Position numbers and translations under genes: made by a program. From Pempheris klunzingeri (taxonomy: Eukaryota > Chordata > Actinopteri > Acropomatiformes > Pempheridae): a stretch of 64,000 nucleotides of DNA. Location: positions 3,573,501 to 3,637,500 of the forward strand of contig NC_092030.1 in the NCBI RefSeq assembly GCF_042242105.1. The letters are read 5' to 3'. The notes under the pieces were generated by a model. It ran no database searches and was not told the origin of the DNA. It was given only the letters and a program-made list of their open reading frames with translations. Below, one piece after another: positions 1 to 14,218 of this stretch; the stretch's first letter is position 1, and every line of letters starts with the position of its first letter.

Positions 1-41
1 ATAGAGGAGTAAGTAGTAGTTTATTGACAAGGATCTCCCTC

Positions 42-66
42 TACACACACACACACACACACACAC
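42..66. repeat. (CA)n microsatellite
   Basis: About twelve uninterrupted CA units. A separate run of the tetramer ATGC lies at about 221-236. Confidence 0.9.
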
Positions 67-845
67 TCACTCCCATCCGCTCACCAGCTCTCTTGATATT
101 GAAATGATTCCTTGGGAAATAAATCACATTTCGATTGGCTGGTAATTGCTGAGGATCGATCAACGCGTTCTGCTCGACTCTCCCAGGGATTTTCCTCCAT
201 TGTCCACAGCCGATACACGCATGCATGCATGCATGCACACACTCACGAGTCGTCAATGGGGACCTTGTTCCTCAAGGGAGAACTGATACCTGATTGGGCG
301 AATCAGTAAACATGAGCTGCTGATTGTTCCTATGCAGATTAATATGACGGGGCAGGTGGTCGGGGGGTAAAAGAGAGAGACAGACCTGGAGAACGAGAGG
401 AAGGAGGGAAGGAAGGAAAAGTGAAAAAAGAAAAAATGTTGCTGACCAAATGTACTAAAATAAATACTTGTAGATTTCTACACTTCAATAAAGTCATTGC
501 AGCATCAAACCAAAGATCAGCCAAAATTTGACAACTACACTATTTGTCGTAACATAACCAATTTATTACTTCCATTCTTTTAAAATGCTGTGAGGCTGCA
601 CTCAGGGCGCTGCAAAAATGCTAGTCTGATTCATGAATGAGTAATTTTGATCAATTCCGCAATCAGTCAGCGGTAAGAGGTCCATCTCCCTCATGTTAAA
701 GTATGATTTATAAATGGCTAGAGGTCGTTATGACGCTACAGGCGCTTTATCAGGCTAAATGAGAATGGCCTTTCTACTCATGTTCTCTGTATGACAGGGA
801 CAAGCAGGTTGTCAATACAGAAATGACCCTGCTGGAGGGCTATAA

Positions 846-846
<1 letters not shown>

Positions 847-878
<32 letters not shown>
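847..878. repeat. (CA)n microsatellite
   Basis: About sixteen uninterrupted CA units. Confidence 0.9.
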
Positions 879-879
<1 letters not shown>

Positions 880-1749
880 TACAAACATGCACACAAATAG
901 ACACAACAGCACACAATCACATGCCTTACAAATTCAACAACACCTGCAGGGTCATGTGCACACACACTGAAAAGTTGCACAAAACAAACCCAAAAAAACG
1001 AGAAGTTACTGTTTAAATGAAATGTAAACATGCGAACTGCCAAATTGCTCACGGACAATGTCTCCAGATACACCGTCACTTTCATCACAGATGCTCATAC
1101 ACACACTTACACAAAAAATATACTCACAACCAGGTGATGGATGAGTCAATACATACATTGATCATCTTCTGATTTACCGCAGCAGCAAGCGTTGTAAACA
1201 GCGGCATGGATTTTTCTCTTTCCATAAAATACATACACAATTTGTTCACCTTTTAGAGACAAATCAATGCGATTCTCTGGATGTAAAACACATTTCTCAT
1301 GCATATACAGTATAAAAACAAATTAAAAACAGGTTGTTATTCAAGCATACATTAAACGTGGAGAAAACCTGCTGTCCAAATATGAAAGCTACTGTCAGGG
1401 ATTCAGATTTATTTAAACAGCTGGAAACATTGATTGACTAAATTGTGAGTGCTCATCAGAGGAAAGTGTTGATTAAGAAAACAGGACCACACTGAGAGTA
1501 AACACAGTGTTTTTATTCACTGCAAAGAGTCCTCAGATTATTTGCTAATTAAAAACGTGCAGTTTGTGATTTCTTATTCTAACTTTGCCACTGTAAGCAA
1601 CAAACATCCTAAAAATGTAAGATAAACATTGAATAAATAATGATGTAATAATAATAACAGTTGGCAGAGATGAACATTTAACATTAAAAATCTAATTCCA
1701 AAGGGAACACAGTAGGCCCTCTTTGCCCAGAGAGATTATCACAAAACAT

Positions 1750-1777
1750 CTGTGTGTGTGTGTGTGTGTGTGTGTGT
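1750..1777. repeat. (GT)n microsatellite
   Basis: About fourteen uninterrupted TG units. Confidence 0.9.
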
Positions 1778-2084
1778 ATCAGGCAGTAAAAGTGCTGTAG
1801 AGTTTTCATACTAGCGCAGGTTTGGTGTGTGTTTTGTATTAACTTGCCATTAAGAGAAAGTGTTACCCTGTAAGGCATCACCATACAAACATCAGTGCCA
1901 TAACTGCTCAAAATAACCACTTTGAGAGCAATGTCCATTTCAGATCATGTGTGGGACTCTGCTGTATAAAGTGTAGTACAGTAGTTATCTATTCATCGCT
2001 ATCCCACGAGTGTATGAAGCCCATAACTAAATTAATCATACACTGTGATTGTGTTACTTATTGATAGAATTCTAGAAAAAGTCA

Positions 2085-2158
2085 ATTGCAGGGGGCACCT
2101 GAACCCCCACAAGGACCCCTGGTGGTCCCTGGATCCCACTTTGAGAACCACTGGTCAA
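2085..2158. repeat. possible hAT-like transposon end, decayed
   Basis: A GC-richer stretch contains the phrase 'ttgagaaccactgg' after 'ccctggatccc'. That wording is typical of the ends of old hAT-type DNA transposons in vertebrates. Only one end is visible and no target-site duplication could be defined. The family assignment is from memory and tentative. Confidence 0.35.
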
Positions 2159-2813
2159 CAGTATCTTCCCAATAGGTTACACACGGGGTTGAAACATGTA
2201 GTATCACAGGCCAGTTTTCACAGGGGCAACAAACAGGAACCCGTCTTCCCCAAAAGGTCCACAAAGTTTGAAGCACACAAACATCTAGGCTAAAACATTA
2301 TTGGATGGTGTAACATAACAATTCTCCTAATTTGAACTTGGGTCAAACAATGAAAACCCAAAACAGAGCAATTGCCTGTGTATCTCTATGGAGGTACATG
2401 ATTAACTCCATCTCCATGATTAATTCGAGATAAATGAGCTCTCATATTTGTCTAAAATGTTTTTAAAAAATTCCCATCTGACATTGAGCCTTTGGGATGT
2501 TTTGTGCATTCACCCTAAATGAGGGAGAACGGTTAAGTGATTAAAAAACATAGTTTTGTATTTATAGACGTTGCTCTTTGTAAGACAAAGTTTGGAGGCT
2601 TGTATCACACACAAACACGCACACACACATACACCTACACACCTAAGGGTGCTTTGTGTAAATAAGCGTGCCTGCACCCCTGTAGGGAGGTCAGAAGACC
2701 CATCCATCTATCCCTGCCTCGGGTCATAATACACTCATACGCACACACGCAGTTTCTCTCATTCACATGGCCACACAATCTTCCTCCTTCTTTGTGTGTT
2801 TTCTGTGTCACAT

Positions 2814-2814
2814 G

Positions 2815-2845
<31 letters not shown>

Positions 2846-3032
2846 CTTCAACCCTGCAGCCATCATTTAGTGGTTTGTGTTCAGAAAGTGTTTTGGATGT
2901 GTAACAATAGAGATGACATGGGAAGACACAGGAAGACAGAACACTGTCCAGAGGTCACTGTGTGTGTGTGTGTATGTGTGTGTGTGTGTGTGTGCTTGTG
3001 CATGTGCGTGCGTGTGTGTGTGTGTGTGTGTG
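2814..3032. repeat. compound CA and GT microsatellite cluster
   Basis: A (CA)n array at 2814-2843 is followed by two (GT)n arrays at about 2959-2994 and 3005-3032. The two GT arrays are separated by a short interrupted GTGC-type spacer. CA and GT arrays of opposite phase this close could pair as an inverted repeat. Confidence 0.85.
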
Positions 3033-3267
3033 GCTTTAATGTATTCGAGCTACAGAGGTGGCAAACACCTGCGGAGTGCTGCTCATGCTGCTTACTCCTT
3101 AATGTCTTTGTCCCCTGTATACTAACGTGCACGTACACACAGACACACTAAATGCAGGATTCAAGTTTTTTTAGACAAAGGAGCTTTTTGTTGGTTTATT
3201 TTTTTTTCATGGTTTATTATTTTTTTTTTGATGAGAGGAGAATTGAAAAGAGTTTTGTGTTGTGTAA

Positions 3268-3288
3268 CTCTCTCTCTCTCTCTCTCTA
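3268..3288. repeat. (TC)n microsatellite
   Basis: About ten uninterrupted CT units. Confidence 0.85.
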
Positions 3289-5583
3289 GAGAGTTTGCAG
3301 TACTTTAGTCTCTTCCTGCGAGCAGACCTCTCGTCACCCTCCCTGATGATTTCTAATGTTTAGGGAGGGACTAAAGCACAGAGTTGAAGTTTGGATGGAT
3401 GGAGAGGCAGGATCGTGTGAATGCGGCAGAGAGGTAAGAGGGAGTGCACAAAGAGAGGAAGGTGTCTTTATTCAAAGACATGCTAATAACCTTGACTTTG
3501 TTAGATGGGTTTTTTCAATACAATAAGTCATTTATCCTCTGAAAACCCCACTGGCCTGCTGGAGTGTCAGTCATTACAAGCTCATGCTCTGCAGCCGAAT
3601 ATTGGTCGTACTTCCCAAAGGCCTAACGTTTAACAGGTGCAACAAAGCTAACATGAGAGGTCCAATCAGGTTAGTGAGAATACCTTTTACCGGTGTTGCC
3701 TCATCTGTAGTGTTAGATCAGGAAGAGGAGGACAAAGGACGGAAATAGACCTGGACCACATTCTTTGGAAATGTTGATATTAGAATTTTCATTCATTTTT
3801 TGCCAACAAAACCACAAACTCATAACTTTTAGTAAGATATCGCTCTGCTAGCTATGACTCACAAGCTCATGGCCAAGTTGGGTCAAATACGGTTTGATAT
3901 GATGTGTGGGCTGAGTGAAAAGAGAAGGCTGTTGATTCACCTTTACAGAAATACTCCTAGAAATACTAGTAAACAAAGATGAAGTATGATCATTAATCTG
4001 TCATAGCCATGTTAATGGGATGTGTGTGATATATATATATATATATTGTACATGTAATGTTTGAGATGACAAAAAAATTGGACCCGCTCTCTTAAATAGA
4101 GCAAACTGAACTGAAAAAGGGAATTTTCAGTGAAACAAATGTTTGGTTCTCACCTTGGTTTTTTTCGTTGAGTTTTTCCATATTCAAATATTTCAGATGG
4201 CATCATAATGATACAGGCCGTCATATGTTCAGCAGACTGTAAAATCTCCTGGGACAAACTCATCTGAGCTATATTAGTACCATTGATTTGAAGCTTGACC
4301 ATGGTTAGATAAAGGTATCAATAAATACTTATGGACAACATTTGCACATTTCAATCACTCACTCAAGACCAACCAATGTGTGGCATACGTGAATGGAACA
4401 GGACAGACAGTACTGTGTACATGTACACATGCATATACACTTACAGTGCACATAACAATGTGTCCATGTATAAATGCATAAATACACACATGAACGTGAA
4501 CATTAATCAGTAACCACAACATAAAATAAGTATGTTGTGGTTACAGGGCATTAGCAGTTGTATTTACCATCCTGACCATCACTTAACAGTGCTCATTTTC
4601 TCTGTCTGTGTGTGTTTGTGTGTGAATGCTCATGTTTGCGGGCGCGTTAAAGCTTTTAGAGGGACAGACACCGAGCAATTCCTCTTCTCTAACTGTCAGA
4701 GAGACCTCATCTCGTCTCTCGTTGTTGTTTTGCGGCTCTAGCAAACACACACACACACACACACACATACACACACCTCGAAAATGCAGGTCCCTCCTGG
4801 TTTGCCCTCCCTCCACACAACACTCCCACTCCACCTCCGCTCTCACACTCCTTTTATGTTCTTAAATATTGATAAGTAGCTTTGCAACATTAATATCTTA
4901 GATGGCTTACAAGAACACTTAAATAAAATCTCACTTCCCCTCCCTCCCTCCCTCTCTCTCCCCCTCCCTGTTTCTCCTCCTGCCTCTCACTTGTTTTTCA
5001 TTTGTATAATGCGTTTGTCTGTTTGGGAAGTGAAGGGGGGGGGCACGGGGGGGAGCAAGAGGATTATAGGGAGTGTGTGCGTCTGTCTGTATATTTGTAT
5101 AATGAAAGTGGGAACTTCTTTTTTTTTATTTTACCGACCTTTTAACATGAAATTGTATAAAATAGAGGTGGTGTGTTTTACACCAGGGCCCCAGACTAAC
5201 ATTGTTAACTGACTGGTTGTGTGACTGACCACAAACAAACTTTTAAAATGGATGACGATTTAAATTGATGTTTGTTCAATAAGAAATAATTATATAAGCA
5301 TTATAATGCACTGCAAGATGCAGTCGCCAAAAAGAATCTTGACCTCCACCTCATCCTTTATTGTCTATAGAAATACACACACAAGATTCAGATTCCTGAC
5401 GATACTGAATGTTTACACACTTTTCTAAGAATTATTTTTGCATTCCAACCTAGAAACCAGGCTAAAAGGGCATTTTTGTTCTTTTACTTGGATAAAACTT
5501 ATCAAAACCTGTACTCCATGTTTGAGATTCAGCCTTTGAGTCACTGTGACCTTCAGCACTGCTCGTAGTTAAGGATGTTCAGA

Positions 5584-5585
<2 letters not shown>

Positions 5586-5634
<49 letters not shown>
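5586..5634. repeat. (AT)n microsatellite, about 24 units
   Basis: An uninterrupted alternating AT run of nearly 50 bp, the longest AT array in the window. A shorter one lies at 4029-4046. Confidence 0.9.
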
Positions 5635-5638
<4 letters not shown>

Positions 5639-7280
5639 ATAGATCTAGGTAACTGTAATTGGCTGCAATTGTACTGTCATGCTGTATTCATATATTTAAG
5701 GAATCAGCAAACAATCATCACTAGGCAGCTGTCCAGTCAAAAACGTCCATGACACCAAACACCACCTTGTTTATTTCTAAATTGCTTTGGTGAGCCAAAG
5801 TTGCACGTTTAAGCATCTACTCTACTGCACTGCCTTACATTAGTCTTTGTTTCATCGTGGGAGGTGGACAGTAAAGGAAGACAAGAGTGAGTGGGAAGGA
5901 GTTTGAGGGAGGGAATAGACAGGCAGAGAAATGAAGAAGGGGAGATTAAGCAGAGGCTCGTTCACCTCCAACCTGCTGTGATAAAACATAATCTCAGTGA
6001 AGAAGTGGAGAAAAGCTCATTTCACTTACAAGGGATGACGATGACTTAACTCTTAAACAACAGTGCGGGGTGATTGTGTGTACGCTTGTGTGACTTGACA
6101 AGATTGAACCCCGCCGAGGTCCTGAGAGGCTGTTAGAGTTTTAAAGGGATTAGAACCAGATTAGAGACCAACTGGGAGGGATTAGCCCCTCGACTCTTAT
6201 AGCTGCTCACATAGATACCAGACACACAATACCTTTAACACACACACACACACAGTGACCTCTGGAGAGTGTTTTGTCTTGTCCTGTGTCAACTGTTTCA
6301 CATTCAAAAATGATTTCCAGAGGAAATGCAGTGTGTGTGTGTGAGAGAGAGAGGAAAGAAAGAGAGGAGAGACAGAGACAAATAATGACAGAGAGAGGAG
6401 AATCATCACCACATATTTGTTTAAAGTGAGAATTTCTTTAGCGCAAGGTCATATTTATGTTTTTGATAGTGAAATGGTTTATCATATTGACGTTACCATT
6501 CGTGTGTATGCTCTAGAATGACACAGATCAACAAAGACAATAATTGCACCCAAAGTTTTTACTCTTTTGTTGAAGATCACTTTATTTACTATCAGTCAGC
6601 TTTTCAGTCGAATCACTCTTGCAGATGTGTCTAAAAATAATCTCAAAACACAGACAAAAAGGCCCTCTTGACCGCGTATTTATCCGAGCGCAGCCTCTTC
6701 CTTCAACAAGACAAATATTTGGTCAAAACCGTTTGCCACTTTTTTTGCGTGTGTGTGTGTGTGCGCGCTACGTGTGTGTGTGTGTGTCGTAGGGCAGTTT
6801 TTCCGAGGGAAGCCAAATGGAGAAGAGTGATAGGCCGACGTATGGTGAAGTTCATCAAAGTCACGCCGCGCGACGGCACTCATTTTTCATTGGCTGAGGG
6901 GTCCCGCGCACCTGCAACCTGCAGCAGCCAGCCCACCTGAGAGAGAGGGAGGGAAAGAAGAATGAGACGGGGAGAAGGAAAGATGGTGACAGGGAGAGAG
7001 AGTAAGAAACAAACATGAGGAAGAGTCGCTAGAAGACACCAAGAGCATGAGGGAGGGAGAGAGGGAGGGAGACACTGGTGGTTGGGACAGTTTGAACGAC
7101 AGCGTTCTCCCTTTTACATTTCACACCCGGACGCTCCTCGCACCGGGGGGAAGGAGGCAGGGAGGAGGTGTGGAGGAGGTGTGTGTTGTTTTGCTCAAGG
7201 GAGAAAGATGGGGAGATACATTCTGAAGATGTTGTTATTATACGTTTACCTTGTTTTGGGCTCACAGGGGGACTAAAAAA

Positions 7281-7306
7281 CATACACACACACACACACA
7301 CACACA
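7281..7306. repeat. (CA)n microsatellite
   Basis: About twelve CA units. Further broken CA tracts continue to about 7370. Confidence 0.85.
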
Positions 7307-7998
7307 AAGCAAGTCTACACACACAGACAGAACACACATCCACACACACCAGCAGACACACACACACACAAACATTTAGTCAAAGTTACACTTTGCTTCA
7401 CGTTTCACATTCCCTCTACTAATTGATTCACTCTCGATAAGAGGCCCATACCAACTAAGCTGTTGTCTATTTTTACAACTTGTCTGACTACCTGACAGCT
7501 TTTGCCCGTTCAGTCGTACTTGTGGCGAAGATGTCCTCCAAATAACTCAAATTATTCACTGAAAATAGAGTTGCTTAGAGTATTTCAGGTGACTCAGAGG
7601 ACTGAACCTGTTGCTTTCACAGCATGTCTGTGGAGAAAAATAATGAAGATATTTTAAGTGTAAGGAATATAAGCAAGCATCTATTGGCCAAGTAAAATAT
7701 ATGTATACTCTTTTTTTAATTTATTCTGTGCTGGTTTCATTGTACCATCATAAAATTTTTTTCTATAATTAATGTAGGTGAAACACTAGCAGAATTTCTG
7801 TTTGTGTGTGTGTTTTGTATGTGTTTGGGGGGGGGTGTCACCTGCAGCAGGTTGAGGTCATCATAACAGTGTGATGTCCATCGCGCCTGTCAACACACGT
7901 TTGATTGTACACACACCTCGCCGTTGCCCCCGGCGATAGAGACCCAGCGTCTGTCCGCTATACTACACGCTATACTGGACCCATCACTCAGCCACTGT

Positions 7999-8027
<29 letters not shown>
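7999..8027. repeat. (CA)n microsatellite
   Basis: About fourteen CA units, followed by CA-rich degenerate sequence to about 8250. Confidence 0.9.
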
Positions 8028-8029
<2 letters not shown>

Positions 8030-9499
8030 ACAGAAACACACGTATGTAGGCAAAGACACATATAAATAGACACAATGTGACAGAAACACATACTCACACT
8101 GGCATGGTCCAGCAGACACACGAATCACACACACACACTTCCTCCTGCCGCTTGGGTTCAAGCAAACACACTCTCACTCACTTACAACAGACGGCTTACA
8201 CTGGAAATGAAGCTAATCCATCACCTGGAACACACACACATACACACGGCAGGAATCGTCACCTTCACAGCTCACCTACTATCATTGTAACATCCATGCC
8301 TGCTGGATACTGTAGGTGCTGTGATAAATTCATAAATTCACACGTACTTACACACATGCACACACCCACGCATGCATGTGAATCCATGCACGAGACCAAA
8401 GAAATGCAAAAAGGCCTTTATGTTATAGTTTTGTTTGTTTTATGAAGTTCACACACACTTTGCTTTTATTCTTGCTTTTTGTCTTTTCTTTCATGTGTCT
8501 GAAAAATGTATAACGTCAGTATTTTAGAAAGGCAAATCTGTCCCAGAGCTTCTTGCTACTATACAACATACCATACAAAGTATTACACAAAACCACAAAG
8601 ACAGCATGGTGTAAATACACACACACCCAAAATGCTGTTCAAGGCTCTCTGACCTCTTGGTCCCATGGACTGTGCACAACTGGCCTTTTAATGGAAGAAA
8701 TTAAAGCAATATTATGCAATATTTTACCTTTAAAAGCAGCTTCAAAATCATTTTGATGGTCCGCTGACTGAATGGGGACCTCACGTGAGAAGTGCATAAC
8801 ACTTTACGGCACTACGTCACAAAATACCAGCTATGGGTCTATGGCTGTAACAGATGTTTTCCTTTGCTCTCCTGCAGCTCTTATCTCCAAGTCTGTTCCC
8901 CTTTGAATATTTTTGCTCTCGTTAGAACAGTGCAGCACCCTTCGCTGCTCGGATTTCATATATATCATATGTAATTTTTGATATGTACTAAAGAGCTATT
9001 GGTCGCTGTAATTATTCGTCCTCTCCGTACTGGCTATGAAGCGATCCCTGATGTGATTTAATTGTCAGAAATAGGAGAAAAAATCCTTCTGTGGAGTGAT
9101 ACTGGTGTTTCATGTTGCATGACTTTTGCATCTTTTAAGTACAATTCTTTTAGTAAATGCATTTTGTCACGTTTCATCAGTGAAGCACAGGTTTAATGAA
9201 AAATGATTAATAATGTCTGTATTTCATGAAGGCGTTTCAGATCCTGCTGTTGTGCTTGTTTCCTCTCAGGCATGACTCACTGGGCCATCTCAATGGAACA
9301 GAACCAATGTTATTAGTTTCACCTTTACCATTCCCTATATGTCAAAAGATCTTCTGCGAGAAAAGGCCTGTTATTCATCCAAATGAACTCTTTCACAGCT
9401 ACAACCAAAGCACAACCCACAACTGTGACTGATGTAAAACTCAAACCAAAATGATCCCCCAAAACAACAAGAACACAAAATTCCTCGGAGAATCACTGG

Positions 9500-9763
9500 T
9501 GTGCATGTTTGACGAATGCTTGCTGGCAGCGGTGCTGTCTCGTCCAGCAGCTTGCTGAAGGCTACAGCAGCGTCATTTCGTTGCTCTCTTGTTACTGGGC
9601 TGTAAATTCAGCGGATGGCTCCTGTCTCTGCGTATTGATCCGCTCCGTCACCTTGAACCTCGGTATTGACACATGGGGCGACGCTGAGCGGGGAAAAGCG
9701 GCAATTTACCGACCCTCAATTATGACATTCATAGATGATGTCACAACAGGGGCACTGGGCTTT

Positions 9764-9765
<2 letters not shown>
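9500..9765. promoter_or_regulatory. candidate conserved non-coding element
   Basis: A 260 bp block without simple repeats. It is more GC-rich than its surroundings and has several CpG dinucleotides, unusual in this AT/CA-rich desert. It ends directly against a (CA)n array (9766-9795). The open frame through it continues into the CA repeat and resembles no protein family I know. Regulatory function is inferred only from composition. Confidence 0.3.
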
Positions 9766-9794
<29 letters not shown>

Positions 9795-9795
9795 T
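9766..9795. repeat. (CA)n microsatellite
   Basis: About fifteen CA units. Confidence 0.9.
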
Positions 9796-10339
9796 TCGTC
9801 AAGGGATTGAGTCCATTTGTTTGAGGTGTGTGCACCAAAACACACACTCAAACACACACCAAGCAAAGGCTTTCCATCCTAAACAGCACTTAATGGCACA
9901 CTGGGTGTATGTGTGTATTACCTCTGACAAGCGATCTTATGTCTGCTGTCCTCTCATTCCCAGACAGATGGTTCATTGGACCATGTCATTAGCAGTCATT
10001 ACAGTGGGCCATTATAATGTCATTGTAAATACCATTTATTAATTGTATGATAGCATGAAGCAAAACATTCTCTGCTACCTGCTGAAACCTTCAACTCTGT
10101 ACCTATTGTCTAGGAAGGCCAAACGTGGCAGTAAAAGCCATGTAATTACTGTGCAACAGTCGGACACCTACTATGCTACTTAAACCTTACAGGTTCAATT
10201 TTGCATTGTTTGAATATAATAATGACATAGTTACCGAACTGTAGCATAGAGCTCAATCAGTCAGGTTTGTGACCGGGAACATCTCTTTAGGGAAACCTGA
10301 AAAGGAAATTATGTCCATTTCCTTAACAGTGATGATAGC

Positions 10340-10425
10340 AACAACAAAAATAAACTTTATTTATACAGTACAACAGTTACAAAGTGCTTCACAGTTAATA
10401 ATAAAATACATAATAATACACAACA
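10340..10425. repeat. possible LINE/SINE 3' tail remnant
   Basis: The phrase 'actttatttatacagtac', followed shortly by 'acaaagtgcttcacag', resembles the 3' tail shared by many teleost retroposons, and AT-rich sequence follows. It is too short and worn to assign a family. Confidence 0.4.
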
Positions 10426-11418
10426 AGAAAACGGCAATAGATTTACAGTGTAAAACGCAGAACACAAAAATGTACAGTGTCTAGAAGAAGAAGAAAATAA
10501 GGAGAATTTTAATGCTGATATGTGCGTCTAATTGCGGCTGTATTCATGCCACAAATGTTCTGGTGTAAGTAGGTACTGATTGAGCATTTTGGACAGAAAG
10601 GTAAAAAACAATATTTGGAGTTGTGCGAATGTCTTAACGGAGCTTAATTTCAACTTTGACTCTATAAATGGCAATAATGCACTAAAACAACATAGTTATT
10701 AAATGAAGTTGAATGAAAGAAAATGAATCTGCAACTGTAGTAAACAACTAAACATTTGCTGGCGTTGGAAAAATTCAGCAATAGGAAATGAAATTTTGGC
10801 TAAATGATTAACTGAATAATCGAGAAAGTAATTCACTAAATCACATTAATTGATAATGATATGATAATAAATATTTGTTGCAGCCGTTGTGTAAGTAAAA
10901 AAAAATCTTTTAAAAGATTTTGGCTTGTTTTTCAGCTTCTTATTCCATGAGGAAAATACTAACTGTCTAGCAGATAAAGCACTGATTTCAGAAAGAGTAA
11001 ATGACTCCTTTTGAGACCATTCGCTTCCTTTAAAATAATTATGATCTTTCAGTGACCCAACTTTGGGTCCTGACCTTCACATGAAGTACATTGCTATATT
11101 GCATTACAAATGGATGTCAAATTGAAGCCATATCAGATGTCACATATCTGATTCAGTAAGTAGTGGCCAGGGGCCGTCCAGCCATCGTTAATACTGTATT
11201 CACAATCCATTGATGAGATCATGAAATGTGTGTATGCTTCTTGTGTGTTTGTCCTACTAAGACTCACCCCTGCATCCACACACACACACACACACACAGA
11301 AAGAGAGACACACTCCCCCGGGCCTGAGTGCTCTCAGTGTTGACCGTTGAGGATGTGGGTCAGAATAAGAGGGCAAAGAGGGAGAGGCTCTCAGCGGTCC
11401 ACACAGATGGGCCATAGT

Positions 11419-11451
<33 letters not shown>

Positions 11452-11879
11452 GGAGGTCAGGGTTCACCTGGAAAAGCTCTGGTCACCGTCCATCCATCAG
11501 TTTTATTACTGAGCTGATGTCAAAACAGAGAGTGGACAAGAGATGCAACATAGAAACAGATTGCTCAGTTGGTATAAAGCAGACAGGAGACTCTGAAAGG
11601 CAGAGTGGGCGACACTGGAGAAACTAATGCTAAGAGACTAAGTTCGATTTAGAAAAGTTCTAGTGAAGTAAATACACTTTGTACGTGCACTTTGTCACGT
11701 TCTGGCCCTGCATAAAGTCAGATGGCCTGCGTGTATTTATGCATGTCTGAGTGAGTTCATGCATCATATGTACTTTAGAAAGTGGTCTCTAAGTGTGTGT
11801 TCCTCTGTGTGTATATGTCTGTCTCCCCTTATTTCCAAGGGTTTTCCCATGGGAGAATGGTGGCCATTTTGTCCTGTCA

Positions 11880-12060
11880 CTCCCCTGTGCTTTTTTTCCC
11901 TCTTCGCTTGTCCAATAATGACAGTTTAATTTGCCAGCCAATTACACCTGAGCGGTATTTAAATGAGCCAATCAGGACTTCTGACAGGATGACTAGTTGC
12001 TCCAGTTAGCACTCAGACACAGAGGTCGATTTACTCTGTGACTCACTTAGTGATGATGTT
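11880..12060. promoter_or_regulatory. candidate conserved non-coding element
   Basis: Repeat-free block with closely packed transcription-factor-like words: a CCAATAATGA site, AATTACACCTGAG (homeodomain core next to an E-box), TTTAAAT and a second CCAAT. This is an enhancer-like composition, and no gene can be attached to it. Evolutionary conservation could not be tested here. Confidence 0.35.
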
Positions 12061-14218
12061 TGTACCGCTCCGAGGCTTGAGTATACCAACGGTATTTTAT
12101 TATACTCAATTCTATTCGTGTCTTTTTAGCCGACATCACATACTGACAGTGTATGTGCACCGTGCAGCATTTTAGCAAATGGAGGCAAATCTGTAAAACA
12201 CTGTCTTTCTCTTAATTAGAAAATATATATATATATTTTGTCTTTTGTGTCAGGTGTCACAGCTCCATCATTTTTGAACTCAGGTTTAGAGAAAAACTGT
12301 ATAAAAGAGGAATAAAGAGACAATAAAATGAATGAAATGAGGCAAGGTGAAATGATATGAAACAAAAGGAAGAGAGATTGACGGGTCCATCCTAATCCCC
12401 TCTTGCCCTGTGTGTAAATAACGTCTAAGCATCTTATCCTGCTCATTTATATAATGGGGGACTTTACTGAACACTGCGTTCATAAGCTTCTCGAAGCCTT
12501 GGATGTATCTGCACCAGCCATCGTGTGTTTGTGCACGTATTTGTACAATTTCTGCATAATATCTAAAAATGTAGTGGTACGATGTATTTCTGTATGTACT
12601 CTGTATACAATTAAATTTTTTCAGTGTGTATGTTTGTATTCATGCCCACTCCTTGATTAAATGGCCCCTCTAATCTCAGCTGTTTCCTGCTTTCCCAAGG
12701 TCCCCTCCAGTATACCTCCTGAACACACAATAACTGTAACTGTGCTTTTAATACCAGGCGATGGTAAGTAAAAATAACCTGAGTCTAATATCTTCAGATT
12801 AAATACATCTTTTGCAGTCTAGCTTTGTCCTGCTGTGCTGCTTTAAGCTGTCCCCCCCAACACACACACACACACACACGCACCATTCATGCATGCACAC
12901 GTCCGCAGACACCACTGTGCATTCACACACACACCAAACACATATACTTATAATAACAGTGGCATAACCATACTTAAAAATATTAAATGTAGCTAGAAGG
13001 CTTTGCAAATTGCATTTTTAAATATGTGACCTGACCTGCACAGCCTTTTGGCACCCTGGAAAAATTACTCTGCTTGATGAGTACATAAACCATTGAATGA
13101 TCGAATTCTGCTGTTTGCAGTCAAACAGAGAGGAGGAGCCTGTTAGAGTAATGACTCATGGTAGTTCAGACCAAAAGCAAAGGCATTAATCTTGCCAGAC
13201 TTAATTGCAGCACAAGGAGTTAAACTCTTACTTAAGTCTGATAGTGGATTCTGGTAGGCAGCTCCGCTTCTACACAACAAGAAGACCTGCGTACTATCTG
13301 GATAAAAGAATTATAAAATAAAACTGTAAACTCATTATATATGGTTTAACTACATAAAACTATTATTTGCTTTATTAGATCAACATGACAACTCTTTGAT
13401 AGTGTACTGCCTCAATGTGGCTAGAACATTCCTGCAACTTAAAATAAATATATTAAATAAATCAAATAGGCATAATGTTTGCATGATATTGATACACAAA
13501 ACACACATTTGTAGTAAACATGCGTCATTCAGTAGATGTTCATTAAGAATTATGCCCTCAAACGTTAAATCAGAGGTCTCAGCAACATCCAAAGTTTATG
13601 GAAAATGAGAGTGATACAGGCATGTTGGGAGAAAAACTAATCAACCCAGCTGAGTAGCAGTCATACGACACAAAACAATCTAAAACGACAACAAAGCTCA
13701 CTCAATGCATATTAATACTGCATGTTGTGAGGTGTGAATGAGTATATGCACCAACAACAAGAAGGAAACTAACTTTCATTATACACAGATGTTATCTCTA
13801 ATTCGTCCGATAAGATGATTTACCAATTGCCTTGAGTGTGCAAACAGAATATTTTCCAGGGCATGGGGAAGGGCTTTCCGATGTCCTTTAAGTAGAACTG
13901 CCAGAATGACTGGAGGGATTTAATTATGCTCAATGAGCTCTTAACTACTCATGACAATATCCTGTAAACACCCACATACACTATATGAGAAACATGTGGC
14001 CAAATTAGACGAACACTAAAAACCGATTCCAGTTTGAGCTACCATGTCGTCGCAGCAAGTGGCAGAACAGGAGCTTCTCAAAAAGATGCATCACTGCGAC
14101 TGTCTAATGGTAAACGTCAGATATTTTTTTCTACAGACTGTCACTTCCTTCATAAATGACTCTGTGACACATACTTGAATCCCTATTCTGCTCTATTATA
14201 TCTTATGTATAGACAGAA

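Larger units (their letters stand above)
1..9200. other. intergenic, simple-repeat-rich gene desert
   Basis: No coding gene could be supported on either strand. Open frames here are short and mostly read through CA/GT repeats, giving runs of His-Thr or Cys-Val that no protein family explains. The block holds many (CA)n/(GT)n arrays, two AT arrays, a pyrimidine-rich patch near 4930-4980 and GA-rich patches near 6930-7080. Two short non-repetitive stretches rich in E-boxes (6830-6940 and 7845-7990) could be regulatory, but nothing proves it. Confidence 0.7.
9800..14200. other. intergenic, no gene seen
   Basis: AT-rich single-copy-looking sequence with CA arrays at 11277-11298, 11419-11447 and 12860-12880. 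A retroposon-like tail lies near 10340 and a possible regulatory block at 11880-12060. The open frames are short and have no recognisable protein signature. Confidence 0.65.

Noticed and set aside
2792..3151. Cys/Val-rich and His/Thr-rich frames on both strands
   Set aside because: Translations of GT and CA repeats only.
9509..10042. A 177 aa + strand open frame
   Set aside because: It includes a CA array and has no domain. The unique first half is better explained as a non-coding element.
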